From NCBI GenBank assembly GCA_937864935.1, contig CALMDN010000554.1, positions 1-8,045 of the forward strand: 8,045 nt of DNA. Reading direction: 5' to 3'. Each line of letters begins with the position of its first letter. The stretch's first letter is position 1. The translations under genes were made by a program, and so were the position numbers. Source of the stretch: an uncultured Bacteroidales bacterium (lineage in GTDB: Bacteria > Bacteroidota > Bacteroidia > Bacteroidales > Lentimicrobiaceae). Below the pieces are notes generated by a model. That model saw only the letters and a list, made by a program, of their open reading frames with translations, was not told the origin of the DNA and did not search any database. Below, one piece after another: positions 1 to 6,764 of the stretch.

Positions 1-520
1 TTTCATCGGTAAAATGAATCATGGATTTGGGAAGTGCCGCATCAGGCATTACAGACATGGCTTCAAGCCTCCGCTTGTTTTCGGCCCAGGAAAAATAGAG
101 CCACAACACCGAGTAAGGCAGCAGCAGCACAAGGGCGGTATTCTGCACCGAGGTTACCATCAGGTCGGGCAGGAACCGGAGATCGTTCAGAATCAGCTTC
201 TGGTAAAGGCTGTAGAAAAGACCCATGAAGAATACTTCTGCCATCACCCACACCAGGTATTGCCAGAGCCGGATACGGTAACGATGGCGTGAGTGGTACA
301 TGATGATGCGGCTGACCACAACCACCAGAACGCCGGTAAGGGTAATGATGCTTGAATAAAGCAGCAGTGTCCATCGGGTAACATTAAACCACACATCCAC
401 CCCGAAAGGTGCATATACATTGATAAACACCAGTGCAAAAGCTGCCGTGAAAAGGATGAGCTTTACAATGTTCCGCTTTTCGAGCAGGTAGGATGGAATT
501 TGTTTCTGGAGATCAAACAT
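1..520 (-). CDS. Membrane-anchored LytTR-family transcriptional regulator, N-terminal part
   Basis: The reading frame is open from ATG at 520 to the window start and gives 173 residues; the C-terminus lies outside. Four hydrophobic segments are visible at about residues 19-36, 51-72, 85-106 and 119-145, with basic stretches after segments 2 and 4. After a short linker the visible sequence ends in MIHFTDE. In Bacteroidota proteins of this design, a motif like FYDEKG marks the entry to the LytTR DNA-binding domain, which would follow just beyond the window. The family acts as a membrane-bound DNA-binding regulator, often of unknown stimulus. There is no histidine kinase or receiver domain in the visible part. 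It is divergent from the hydrolase gene at 724, which is a candidate target, and has its own promoter at 544-551. The four-helix assignment is seen in the sequence; the LytTR domain is inferred from the boundary motif and architecture. Confidence 0.75.
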   Translation of the reverse strand, partial: MFDLQKQIPSYLLEKRNIVKLILFTAAFALVFINVYAPFGVDVWFNVTRWTLLLYSSIITLTGVLVVVVSRIIMYHSRHRYRIRLWQYLVWVMAEVFFMGLFYSLYQKLILNDLRFLPDLMVTSVQNTALVLLLPYSVLWLYFSWAENKRRLEAMSVMPDAALPKSMIHFTDE

Positions 521-543
521 TGCAAAACCTTTGAACAGGATTG

Positions 544-551
544 CAAAGATA
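544..551 (-). promoter_or_regulatory. Bacteroidota -7 promoter element for the LytTR gene
   Basis: The minus strand reads TATCTTTG, a full match to TAnnTTTG, followed by CA. The last G is 24 bases before the ATG at 520, giving a predicted leader of about 19 bases. No TTG -33 element lies at the usual 19-21 base distance. Just upstream of the element is a small perfect inverted repeat, GGCAT-AAA-ATGCC (553-565), which could be an operator. Confidence 0.6.
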
Positions 552-602
552 CGGCATAAAATGCCCCGCCCCCCATGAAGTATGCCGGAAGGGCTCCCTG
601 AT

Positions 603-654
603 TTCACCCCTGAATACAGAAATCTGCCCCTCTGCAGGACGATTCATCCCTGAA
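603..654. promoter_or_regulatory. Pair of TTCA-N4-TGAA dyads in the divergent spacer
   Basis: Two near-identical sites, TTCACCCCTGAAT (603-615) and TTCATCCCTGAAT (643-655), match at 12 of 13 positions. They start exactly 40 bases apart, close to four helical turns. Each is a dyad, TTCA-N4-TGAA; the second extends to ATTCA-N4-TGAAT. They lie between the LytTR promoter and the -33 element of the hydrolase gene. The repeat is seen in the sequence; a role as a regulator-binding site, possibly for the LytTR protein, is inference. Confidence 0.4.
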
Positions 655-675
655 TTCCGGCCTGAAACCCATTAA

Positions 676-707
676 TTTGGCTGAGGATCGTCTGCGTATT
701 TCCTTTG
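676..707 (+). promoter_or_regulatory. Promoter of the alpha/beta-hydrolase gene
   Basis: A -33 element TTTG (676-679) is followed after a 20-base spacer by TTCCTTTG (700-707). This matches the TAnnTTTG -7 consensus except for T in place of A at position 2, and CA follows. The spacing is the usual one for Bacteroidota. The predicted leader is about 12 bases. Confidence 0.55.
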
Positions 708-723
708 CAGAAAGATTGCTCCA

Positions 724-1869
724 ATGAACTACACCACCCTAACCAGGCTGCTCCATCAGATGCCGGCTGTTCGCTCAGACGAAATGCCCATTCAGGGGAT
801 GCAACTCCGGATCAGCAGGCATCCTTTTACCTCTGTTTATCCGGAGATGCCTGAGGTTCCCTTCCCTGAATCCGGACCCGTTATACCCGGAATGCCGGAC
901 GACGCCCGGATACCCGAGAACCTGCATTTTGAGTATAACATGATTTCACCTGCGGGCAGTACCCGGTTCAAGCGGGTTATCCTCCTGCTGCATGGTTTGA
1001 ATGAAAAAAGCTGGAACAAATACCTGCCCTGGGCAGTCAGACTGGCTTCTGCACTGAACCGTCCGGTGATCCTCTTTCCCATTTCATTTCACATGAACCG
1101 CTCACCCGAATCGTGGAGCAATCCCAGGCTGATGACAGCACTGATGAATAGAAACCGCATCAACCTCAAAGAGAATGACTCTACCTCATTTGCCAACATA
1201 GCCCTGAGCCTCAGGCTGACCGCCGATCCGTTGCGGTTTTACAAATCGGGCAAACAGAGCCACGATGATCTGAGCAGACTGATCACCGGGATTCAGCTGG
1301 GAAAACATCCCTTCCTCGACAAGAATACACAGACGGATATTTTTGCTTATTCCATCGGGGCTTTCCTTTCGCAGATATTGTTCCTCAACCATGGGGAAGA
1401 CCTGCTGGGTAACTCCAGACTGTTTATGTTTTGTGGCGGCGCGCCATTCAGCAAAATGAACGGGGTATCGAAGCACATCATGAACGAGGAAGCATTTGCT
1501 TCCCTCAACAGGTTTTATCTTGACGGAGCCGAAAAAACAACCAGAACCGAAGGGCTGTTGGGGCATTGTCTCAGCAGTTCACCGGCAGGGAGGGCTTTCA
1601 GGGCGATGCTGACCAACAGCACTGCTGACGGCTGGAGAAAAAACAAGTTTGAGAAGATGGCCCAACGGATTTATGCCATCGGACTCAGAAAGGATACAGT
1701 CATTCATCCTTCAGGATTAGAGGGTTTTCTGAACAAGTCGTCGTATGAAATACTGGATTTCCCCTTTGCCTATACGCACGAAAACCCTTTCCCGGTGGCA
1801 GGAAACGGTGAAGAAACCAACCTTCAGTTTGACAGGATTTTCGACAAGGCAACATCCTTTCTCTGCTGA
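724..1869 (+). CDS. Alpha/beta-hydrolase-like protein of a poorly characterised family (DUF6051-like)
   Basis: The protein has 381 residues. A core beta strand RVILLLHGLNE (residues 84-94) carries the HG motif of the oxyanion loop in alpha/beta hydrolases. A nucleophile elbow is visible as AYSIGAF (208-214), with Ser210 and Ala in place of the first Gly of GxSxG. A possible acid is Asp324 (RKDTVI) and a possible catalytic His is His352 (YTHENPF), in the expected order Ser-Asp-His. A distinctive FHMNRSPESW stretch (122-131) lies between the oxyanion loop and the nucleophile. It reminds me of the Bacteroidota family DUF6051, but that name is from memory and unverified. No signal peptide or membrane segment is seen, so it is probably cytoplasmic. 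The substrate is unknown. The start at 724 is supported by the promoter at 676-707. It is convergent with lysS, with a 51-base gap. Confidence 0.75.
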   Translation: MNYTTLTRLLHQMPAVRSDEMPIQGMQLRISRHPFTSVYPEMPEVPFPESGPVIPGMPDDARIPENLHFEYNMISPAGSTRFKRVILLLHGLNEKSWNKYLPWAVRLASALNRPVILFPISFHMNRSPESWSNPRLMTALMNRNRINLKENDSTSFANIALSLRLTADPLRFYKSGKQSHDDLSRLITGIQLGKHPFLDKNTQTDIFAYSIGAFLSQILFLNHGEDLLGNSRLFMFCGGAPFSKMNGVSKHIMNEEAFASLNRFYLDGAEKTTRTEGLLGHCLSSSPAGRAFRAMLTNSTADGWRKNKFEKMAQRIYAIGLRKDTVIHPSGLEGFLNKSSYEILDFPFAYTHENPFPVAGNGEETNLQFDRIFDKATSFLC

Positions 1870-1920
1870 AAAAAAAGGTGCAGTTTCCTATGACGGACAA
1901 AAACAGAAAAAAGTTTAGGA

Positions 1921-3648
1921 TCAGGAGTTTACCCATGCCTGGATCTCTTCCAGTTTCAGGGCAGGAACCTCGAGTTTCATCTTTTTCCGCAGGCCTCCCA
2001 GGTCGTTGAGCAACTTGTTGGGATTGGCGGCTTTGAGTTCGGCTACAGATTTAAAACCGTATTTGCGCAGGACTGCAATCCAGGCTTCCGGAACCCCGGC
2101 AGCCAGAAAAGCTTCATCTGCATCACCGGCCGGCGTTGCCTTTTTCTCCGGCCTCATCTGCGGGAAGAACAAAACATCCTGAATGGAAGGCTGATTGGTC
2201 ATAAACATTGTCAGGCGGTCGATGCCGATGCCCATGCCCGAGCAGGTTGGCATCCCGTATTCCAGGGCACGTACAAAATCCATATCAATAAACATGGCTT
2301 CATCGTCGCCCTTTTTCGAAAGCTCAAGCTGTTGCTGAAAACGATCCAGCTGGTCGATGGGATCATTGAGCTCAGAATAGGCATTGCAGAGCTCCTTGCC
2401 ATTCACAAAAAGCTCAAACCGCTCTGTAAGTTCAGGGTCGGAGCGGTGACGTTTGCACAGGGGCGACATTTCAATCGGATAATCCGTGATGAAGGTTGGC
2501 TGAATCAGGTGCTCCTCGCACTTTTCCCCGAAAATGGCATCGATGAGTTTTCCCTTGCCCATCGAAGGGGTGGTTTCTATGTTGAGTAATTTGCAGAATC
2601 CCCGGATTTCGTCTTCCGTTTTTCCGGAAATGTCCACCCCGGCGTATTCCTTAATGGCATCCGACATGGTAAGCCGTCTGAAGGGGGCCTTAAAATCTAT
2701 GGTCCGGTCACCTACCTGAACTGTTGTCCTTGCATGAAGCGCGAGGGCAACCCTTTCAAGCATCTGTTCGGTAAAATCCATCATCCAGAAGTAATCCTTG
2801 TAGGCCACGTAGATCTCAAGCACGGTGAATTCAGGATTGTGGGTGCGGTCCATGCCTTCGTTGCGGAAATCCTTGGCAAATTCATACACTCCATCAAAGC
2901 CGCCAACAATCAGTTTCTTCAGATAGAGCTCATTCGCAATCCTCAGGTAAAGCGGAATATCCAGGGCATTGTGGTGGGTAATGAAAGGCCTTGCTGCTGC
3001 CCCTCCGGGGATGGGCTGCAGTATCGGGGTCTCCACTTCAAGGTAACCCTTTTCGTTGAAAAACGAGCGCATGGTGTTGATGATCCGGCTTCTCTTCACA
3101 AACACATCCCTGACCTCAGGGTTCACAATCAGGTCGACATAACGCTGGCGGTAACGGGCTTCGGGATCGCTGAAGGCGTCGAAAACCTGATCATCCTTTT
3201 CCTTCACCACAGGCAACACGCGCAGTGATTTACTCAGCAGCTTCAACGATTTCACATGAATGGAGGTTTCGCCCATCTGCGTAATAAACACGTAACCGGT
3301 AACTCCGATGATGTCGCCGATATCCAGCAGCCGTTTGAAAACGGTATTGTAAAGGGATTTGTCTTCACCCGGGCAGATTTCATCCCGTTTGATGTATAGC
3401 TGAATCCGCCCTGTAGCATCCTGGAGATCGACAAAAGAGGCGGCTCCCATGATTCTGCGGGTCATGATTCTTCCGGCAATGCTGATCTCCTGAAACAGGC
3501 TGTTGTCGGCAGGGTAGGCTGCGAGTATCTCAGCGGTGGTTACATTCACATCAAATGCTTCGGCAGGATAGGGATTGATGCCGGCTTTTTCAAGTTCTTT
3601 AAGCGATTCACGCCTGATGGCTTCCTGCTCGCTCAGTTCAGTAATCAT
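1921..3648 (-). CDS. lysS: Lysyl-tRNA synthetase, class II, with C-terminal extension
   Basis: Charges tRNA-Lys with lysine using ATP, in the cytoplasm. The 575-residue protein has an N-terminal OB-fold anticodon-binding domain (about 55-145, including [19 protein letters not shown]). The class II catalytic core follows: motif 1 near 195-210, motif 2 with [15 protein letters not shown] (261-275; Arg262 and Glu264 are the usual ATP/lysine contacts), and motif 3 with [12 protein letters not shown] (471-482, Arg478). Bacterial LysRS normally ends just after the MRPE motif, here at 498-501. This one continues for about 74 residues, ending in a helical, basic region ([18 protein letters not shown]) that looks like a helix-hairpin-helix nucleic-acid-binding module. 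From memory, such a tail of similar length is common in Bacteroidota LysRS. The start is the first ATG, 17 bases after its -7 element. It appears to be a single-gene transcript. Confidence 0.97.
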   Translation of the reverse strand: MITELSEQEAIRRESLKELEKAGINPYPAEAFDVNVTTAEILAAYPADNSLFQEISIAGRIMTRRIMGAASFVDLQDATGRIQLYIKRDEICPGEDKSLYNTVFKRLLDIGDIIGVTGYVFITQMGETSIHVKSLKLLSKSLRVLPVVKEKDDQVFDAFSDPEARYRQRYVDLIVNPEVRDVFVKRSRIINTMRSFFNEKGYLEVETPILQPIPGGAAARPFITHHNALDIPLYLRIANELYLKKLIVGGFDGVYEFAKDFRNEGMDRTHNPEFTVLEIYVAYKDYFWMMDFTEQMLERVALALHARTTVQVGDRTIDFKAPFRRLTMSDAIKEYAGVDISGKTEDEIRGFCKLLNIETTPSMGKGKLIDAIFGEKCEEHLIQPTFITDYPIEMSPLCKRHRSDPELTERFELFVNGKELCNAYSELNDPIDQLDRFQQQLELSKKGDDEAMFIDMDFVRALEYGMPTCSGMGIGIDRLTMFMTNQPSIQDVLFFPQMRPEKKATPAGDADEAFLAAGVPEAWIAVLRKYGFKSVAELKAANPNKLLNDLGGLRKKMKLEVPALKLEEIQAWVNS

Positions 3649-3664
3649 AATTTCAAATTTTCGG

Positions 3665-3672
3665 CAAAGATA
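3665..3672 (-). promoter_or_regulatory. -7 promoter element of lysS
   Basis: The minus strand reads TATCTTTG, a perfect TAnnTTTG match, ending 17 bases before the lysS ATG. The surrounding 12-mer CCGTATCTTTGC is identical to that at the LytTR promoter (547-551 region). The -33 region has only a weak CTT-rich match. Confidence 0.6.
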
Positions 3673-3676
3673 CGGA

Positions 3677-3708
3677 TTTTGAAATAGCTGAAAGCCGGAG
3701 GTACTTTG
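3677..3708 (+). promoter_or_regulatory. Possible weak promoter reading into the permease remnant
   Basis: TTTTG (3677-3681), a 19-base spacer and GTACTTTG (3701-3708) resemble the Bacteroidota -33/-7 pair, but the first two bases of the -7 element are GT, not TA. The TTTG half overlaps a small inverted repeat CTTTG-N8-CAAAG (3704-3721). It would fire away from lysS, almost back to back with the lysS promoter. The match is imperfect. Confidence 0.25.
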
Positions 3709-3843
3709 CTCTGCGACAAAGCACGCAGCTTTACCTTACCGGGAAGAGGTCACAATGAGCGGGATAAGTGTCCCAACAGTTGTCTGCTTCTGAAACAGCA
3801 GCCCGCTGAAACCCGTTGCTTCTTACGAAACAGATCACCTTTC

Positions 3844-4035
3844 ATGTTCAGGTCTGATCTGGTTTGCCCGGCCATGGTTCGCTGGCTGGGTCAGTTCAGC
3901 TATGCTGTTTCCGTGTCGCCCTGGCTATTTCTGCTGACATCATTGCTCACCATTGCGCTTGCGATACTGACCATTGTGTGGCAGGCCATTAAAACGGCCC
4001 GTTTGAGAGCGCTAGGGGTGATCCGTAACCAGTAA
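3844..4035 (+). pseudogene. Remnant of the C-terminus of a MacB/FtsX-type ABC transporter permease
   Basis: In the frame ending at TAA 4033-4035, the last ~53 residues look like the end of a Bacteroidota FtsX/MacB-like permease. They run RWLGQFSYAVSVSPW, then a hydrophobic helix (about FLLTSLLTIALAILTIV), then QAIKTARLRALGVIRNQ. In intact family members the end has the pattern RWLxxFAYR(I)xxSWWxF, the last membrane helix, then QAIKAAxANPVxSLRxE. The remnant matches in order and ends at the same distance after QAIK. The helpful upstream parts (three other helices, large periplasmic domain) are absent, and the residues before RWL do not fit the family. The in-frame ATGs are at 3844 and 3874. 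I infer a decayed fragment left after deletion of a permease gene. It could instead be a new small one-helix membrane protein of about 63 residues. Confidence 0.55.
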
Positions 4036-4066
4036 ATCATCCTGAAAAGAAGACAGGAAGGTGGTA

Positions 4067-4894
4067 TCAGCTCTCGATCACGAACAGCTGAGATCTGGCC
4101 CCTCGGGGCAGGGTGTGAATTTCAGTGTGGGGATGCAATTCTACCCCTCTTGCACTGAGCACCGATGACAGTGTTTCCAGTGCTTTTGCCGGTGTGTTGT
4201 TCTCGGCGCTGAGGTGGCAGAGCAGGATATGTGAGACGCCCTTGTGGTAGCTGCCGGCGATGAATTCAGCGGTATGCGCATTGCACATGTGCCCCAGGTT
4301 GCCGTGTACGCGGTACTTCAGCTGGTCGGGATACCTGCCTTTCATGAGCATCTCCTCGTCGTAATTCGACTCAATCACCATGACATCGGCCTTTTTCAGG
4401 TATCTGGCAGCATGTTCTCCGATAATCCCGAGATCGGTAGCAATGGTTATGCTTTTTGATGCGTTCGAGATGTGATAGCCGACAGCTTCATGGGCATCGT
4501 GAGAAACGGGAAACGATTCCACGGTGAGTCCGGCAATGTGCAGCGGAGCGCCATTCACGGCCCCTCCGAACATTGACTGATCGAGATCGAATGTAGCCCG
4601 GTTGCGCAGAATGCCTTTCCAGGTGCCTTCCGTGCAAAAGACAGGAATTCTGTATTTCTTTGTCAGGATGGTGAGGGCACTGATGTGGTCGATGTGGTCG
4701 TGGGTGATAAATATGCCCCTGATCCGCTCCAGTCCGACGCCGATTTCTTCGAGTGTTTTTCGTATTCTGCGTGCACTGATGCCGGCATCAATGAGAATAC
4801 CCTCTTCGCTGCTGCCGGCGAAATAGCAGTTTCCGCTGCTGCCGCTTGAAAGGCTGCAGAACTGAAGCCGGACAGGAAAAAGGGCTGGAGTCAT
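4067..4894 (-). CDS. YycJ/WalJ-like metallo-beta-lactamase-fold hydrolase
   Basis: A 275-residue protein of the metallo-beta-lactamase fold. The N-terminus RLQFCSLSSGSSGNCYF (9-25) is the family's first strand and loop. The metal site is complete: HDHIDH (65-70), His132/His135 in SHDAHEAVGY, Asp154 in IATDLG, and His227 in LLCHLSAENN. A further conserved ESNYD lies at 175-179. The SGSSGN start and CHLS..N end are typical of the YycJ/WalJ (VicX) subgroup. As I recall, the Bacillus member has been reported as a 5'-3' DNA exonuclease; here a nuclease role is inference, and a general MBL hydrolase is the safe call. There is no signal peptide, so it is probably cytoplasmic. Unlike Firmicutes, there is no WalRK two-component pair beside it. 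It is divergent from ispG and has its own promoter. The ATG at 4894 is the only reasonable start. Confidence 0.85.
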   Translation of the reverse strand: MTPALFPVRLQFCSLSSGSSGNCYFAGSSEEGILIDAGISARRIRKTLEEIGVGLERIRGIFITHDHIDHISALTILTKKYRIPVFCTEGTWKGILRNRATFDLDQSMFGGAVNGAPLHIAGLTVESFPVSHDAHEAVGYHISNASKSITIATDLGIIGEHAARYLKKADVMVIESNYDEEMLMKGRYPDQLKYRVHGNLGHMCNAHTAEFIAGSYHKGVSHILLCHLSAENNTPAKALETLSSVLSARGVELHPHTEIHTLPRGARSQLFVIES

Positions 4895-4935
4895 GGAAAA
4901 ATTTCTCTATAGGTGAAAGCGTTTCTTACAGCCTG

Positions 4936-4943
4936 CAAAACTA
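4936..4943 (-). promoter_or_regulatory. -7 promoter element of the MBL-fold hydrolase gene
   Basis: The minus strand reads TAGTTTTG, a full TAnnTTTG match, followed by CAGG. It ends 42 bases before the ATG, giving a leader of about 37 bases. No clear TTG -33 element is present. Confidence 0.55.
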
Positions 4944-4994
4944 ATGGATTTATTAAAAACCAGCCGATCTTTCGGCACTGCCGGTCAAACATCT

Positions 4995-5002
4995 TACTTT
5001 TG
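4995..5002 (+). promoter_or_regulatory. -7 promoter element of ispG
   Basis: TACTTTTG matches TAnnTTTG fully and is followed by CAGG. It ends 29 bases before the ATG at 5031, for a leader of about 24 bases. Because it lies downstream of the in-frame ATG at 4944, it argues that 5031 is the true ispG start. Confidence 0.55.
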
Positions 5003-5030
5003 CAGGGTGTTATTCATCAAACAGACAGCG

Positions 5031-6752
5031 ATGTACACGTCAAAAATTGTTACCATCGGCAACCTTCAACTCGGAGGGAACTTTCCCCTCAGGTTGCAGT
5101 CGATGACCAGTACCCGGACCCTCGACACCGGTGCAACGGTGGATCAGGCGATCAGAATGATCCGGGCTGGCTGTGAACTGGTGAGGATAACCGCCCCAGG
5201 GCTGAAAGAAGCGGCCCACCTGAAAGAGATCAGGTCAGCACTCAGAAAACAGGGATATGATGTACCCCTGATTGCCGATATACATTTTAATCCTGCGGCA
5301 GCCGAAATGGCGGCAAGGCTGGTGGAAAAGGTACGCATCAACCCGGGCAACTACACCGACAACCGGACAGCAGGCCGGATTGAGTATACAGAGGCTGAAT
5401 ATCAGGCTGAGCTGGACAAAACCGCTGCAAAGCTTCTGCCGTTGCTCAGAGTATGCAAGGAATACGGAACTGCCATCCGCATCGGCACCAACCATGGATC
5501 ATTGAGTCAGCGTATTGTGAGCCGTTATGGCGACACCCCTGAAGGAATGGTGCAATCGGCCCTGGAGTTCACCCGCATTTGTCACCAATGGGGCTTTCAC
5601 AACCTGGTACTTTCAATGAAATCGAGCAATGTGCGGGTAATGGTGGCAGCGTACCGTCTGCTTGCGGAACAGCTGAGCCTTGAGGGGCTGAACTACCCGC
5701 TGCACCTTGGGGTCACTGAAGCCGGTGACGGGGAGGATGGAAGGCTGAAGTCGGTTGCCGGAATCGGGGCATTGCTGGCCCGTGGTATCGGTGACACCAT
5801 CCGTGTATCGCTAACAGAGGAGCCTGAAAATGAAATCCCGGTAGCGAGAGCCATCGTTGAACGGTTTCAGTTCACCAGCGCCGGTGGACAAACAATCAGG
5901 CAGATAAGGCCCGACCTGTTGGTTGACAGCGAACCAGGTATCGGAACAACCCGGCACGATACCGGCACAACTAACAGAAAACCTGCTGCTGTATACCTCA
6001 AAAAAGGCACCCAGATATACCGTGCCGATCATCCTGAACAAAAACCGGTATATGCCGGTGAAGCCAGTCCGGAAATCAACCCGGCCCTGTGCTCTCCGGC
6101 AGCCTTTCTGCTGGTAACAGAGCAGGCTTTTGCCGCAGATCCGGAGCGAATTAACCGGATATTGGCTGAATTGCCGGGCATTATGGTTCTTGCCGAAGGA
6201 GGCGCCCCGATGCTGCGAAGACTGGCCGCTTCCATGCAGCAGGATGGATTGCCGAATCCTCTGATTCTGAAAAGCAGCCTGCCGGTAGCCGGAAAAGAAG
6301 CACTCCTTACCGAAACCGGTCTGAACCCGGGCAATCTGCTTATTGATGGCATAGGAAACGGCATTTGCATTGAAGCCGGGATACTGCCGGATCAGGAGGC
6401 CGTGGATAACGGATTCAGGCTATTGCAGGCTACCCGTATGCGAATCAGCCGTACCGAGTTTATTGCCTGTCCGTCATGCGGCAGAACCCTGTTCAACATT
6501 CAGGAAGCCCTGAAAACCGTGAAGGCACTTACCGCCCATCTGAGTGGCCTGAAAATAGCAGTAATGGGCTGCATCGTAAACGGTCCGGGAGAGATGGCTG
6601 ATGCAGATTACGGATATATCGGTGCCGGCAACGGAAAAGTAAACCTGTATAAAGGCAAAGAGCCCGTCAGCAAAGGCATTCCGGAAACGGAAGCACCTCA
6701 GGCCCTGATTGCGCTGATCAAAGAAAACGGTGACTGGAAGGAGCCGGAATAA
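5031..6752 (+). CDS. ispG: 4-hydroxy-3-methylbut-2-enyl-diphosphate synthase (IspG/GcpE), long form
   Basis: Converts methylerythritol cyclodiphosphate to HMBPP, the penultimate step of the MEP isoprenoid pathway, using a [4Fe-4S] cluster. With the chosen start the protein has 573 residues. The TIM-barrel domain begins with VTIGNLQLGGNFPLRLQSMT (7-26) and includes LIADIHFNP (80-88), KVRINPGN (100-107), IRIGTNHGSL (149-158) and LGVTEAGDGEDG (226-237). The C-terminal iron-sulphur domain has cluster cysteines at CPSCGRT (Cys480, Cys483) and GCIVNGPGE (Cys514, with Glu521). Between them (about 275-460) is the extra domain found in plant and Bacteroidota/Chlamydia-type IspG; short proteobacterial forms have about 370 residues. 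An in-frame ATG at 4944 would add 29 residues that resemble nothing and would span the promoter, so I prefer 5031. The gene is convergent with recO, 12 bases apart. Confidence 0.97.
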   Translation: MYTSKIVTIGNLQLGGNFPLRLQSMTSTRTLDTGATVDQAIRMIRAGCELVRITAPGLKEAAHLKEIRSALRKQGYDVPLIADIHFNPAAAEMAARLVEKVRINPGNYTDNRTAGRIEYTEAEYQAELDKTAAKLLPLLRVCKEYGTAIRIGTNHGSLSQRIVSRYGDTPEGMVQSALEFTRICHQWGFHNLVLSMKSSNVRVMVAAYRLLAEQLSLEGLNYPLHLGVTEAGDGEDGRLKSVAGIGALLARGIGDTIRVSLTEEPENEIPVARAIVERFQFTSAGGQTIRQIRPDLLVDSEPGIGTTRHDTGTTNRKPAAVYLKKGTQIYRADHPEQKPVYAGEASPEINPALCSPAAFLLVTEQAFAADPERINRILAELPGIMVLAEGGAPMLRRLAASMQQDGLPNPLILKSSLPVAGKEALLTETGLNPGNLLIDGIGNGICIEAGILPDQEAVDNGFRLLQATRMRISRTEFIACPSCGRTLFNIQEALKTVKALTAHLSGLKIAVMGCIVNGPGEMADADYGYIGAGNGKVNLYKGKEPVSKGIPETEAPQALIALIKENGDWKEPE

Positions 6753-6764
6753 AGCTGTTTTTCT

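Larger units (their letters stand above)
3649..4066. other. 418-base stretch between lysS and the MBL gene without an intact gene
   Basis: The left end holds the lysS promoter. Bases 3709-3843 contain no recognisable protein in any plus-strand frame I translated; the open frame there begins only at a TTG and its residues resemble no family. The right half, from about 3844, holds the permease C-terminal remnant. A short inverted repeat TCCTG-N9-CAGGA (4040-4044 and 4054-4058) sits between the remnant and the MBL stop codon, but lacks a T-run. No tRNA or transposon end was seen. Confidence 0.6.
4929..5009. promoter_or_regulatory. Symmetrical divergent promoter region with central palindrome
   Basis: Two 16-base arms (4929-4944 on the minus strand, 4994-5009 on the plus strand) are inverted copies with 14 of 16 matches; both contain a -7 element plus TTTTGCAGG. 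Midway between them is a perfect palindrome, GCCGA-TCTT-TCGGC (4963-4976), centred at 4969.5, while the arms are centred at 4969. The dyad is seen in the sequence; a shared operator controlling both genes is inference. Confidence 0.4.

Noticed and set aside
14..374. Open frames on both strands overlapping the LytTR regulator
   Set aside because: They are out of frame with the four-helix membrane protein whose frame is open from 520 to the window start and ends in a recognisable domain boundary.
1870..1920. Possible bidirectional terminator between the hydrolase gene and lysS, because of an A8 run
   Set aside because: No stable inverted repeat precedes the run on either strand; the best pairing is a 4-base CTGC/GCAG with a long loop.
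3706..3843. Extending the permease remnant to a TTG start at 3706 as a 109-residue protein
   Set aside because: TTG would fall within the possible -7 element, and the first ~50 residues are polar, cysteine-rich and unlike any permease segment.
4040..4058. TCCTG-N9-CAGGA inverted repeat as a terminator after the permease remnant and the MBL gene
   Set aside because: Stem of only five base pairs, nine-base loop, and no T-run on either side.
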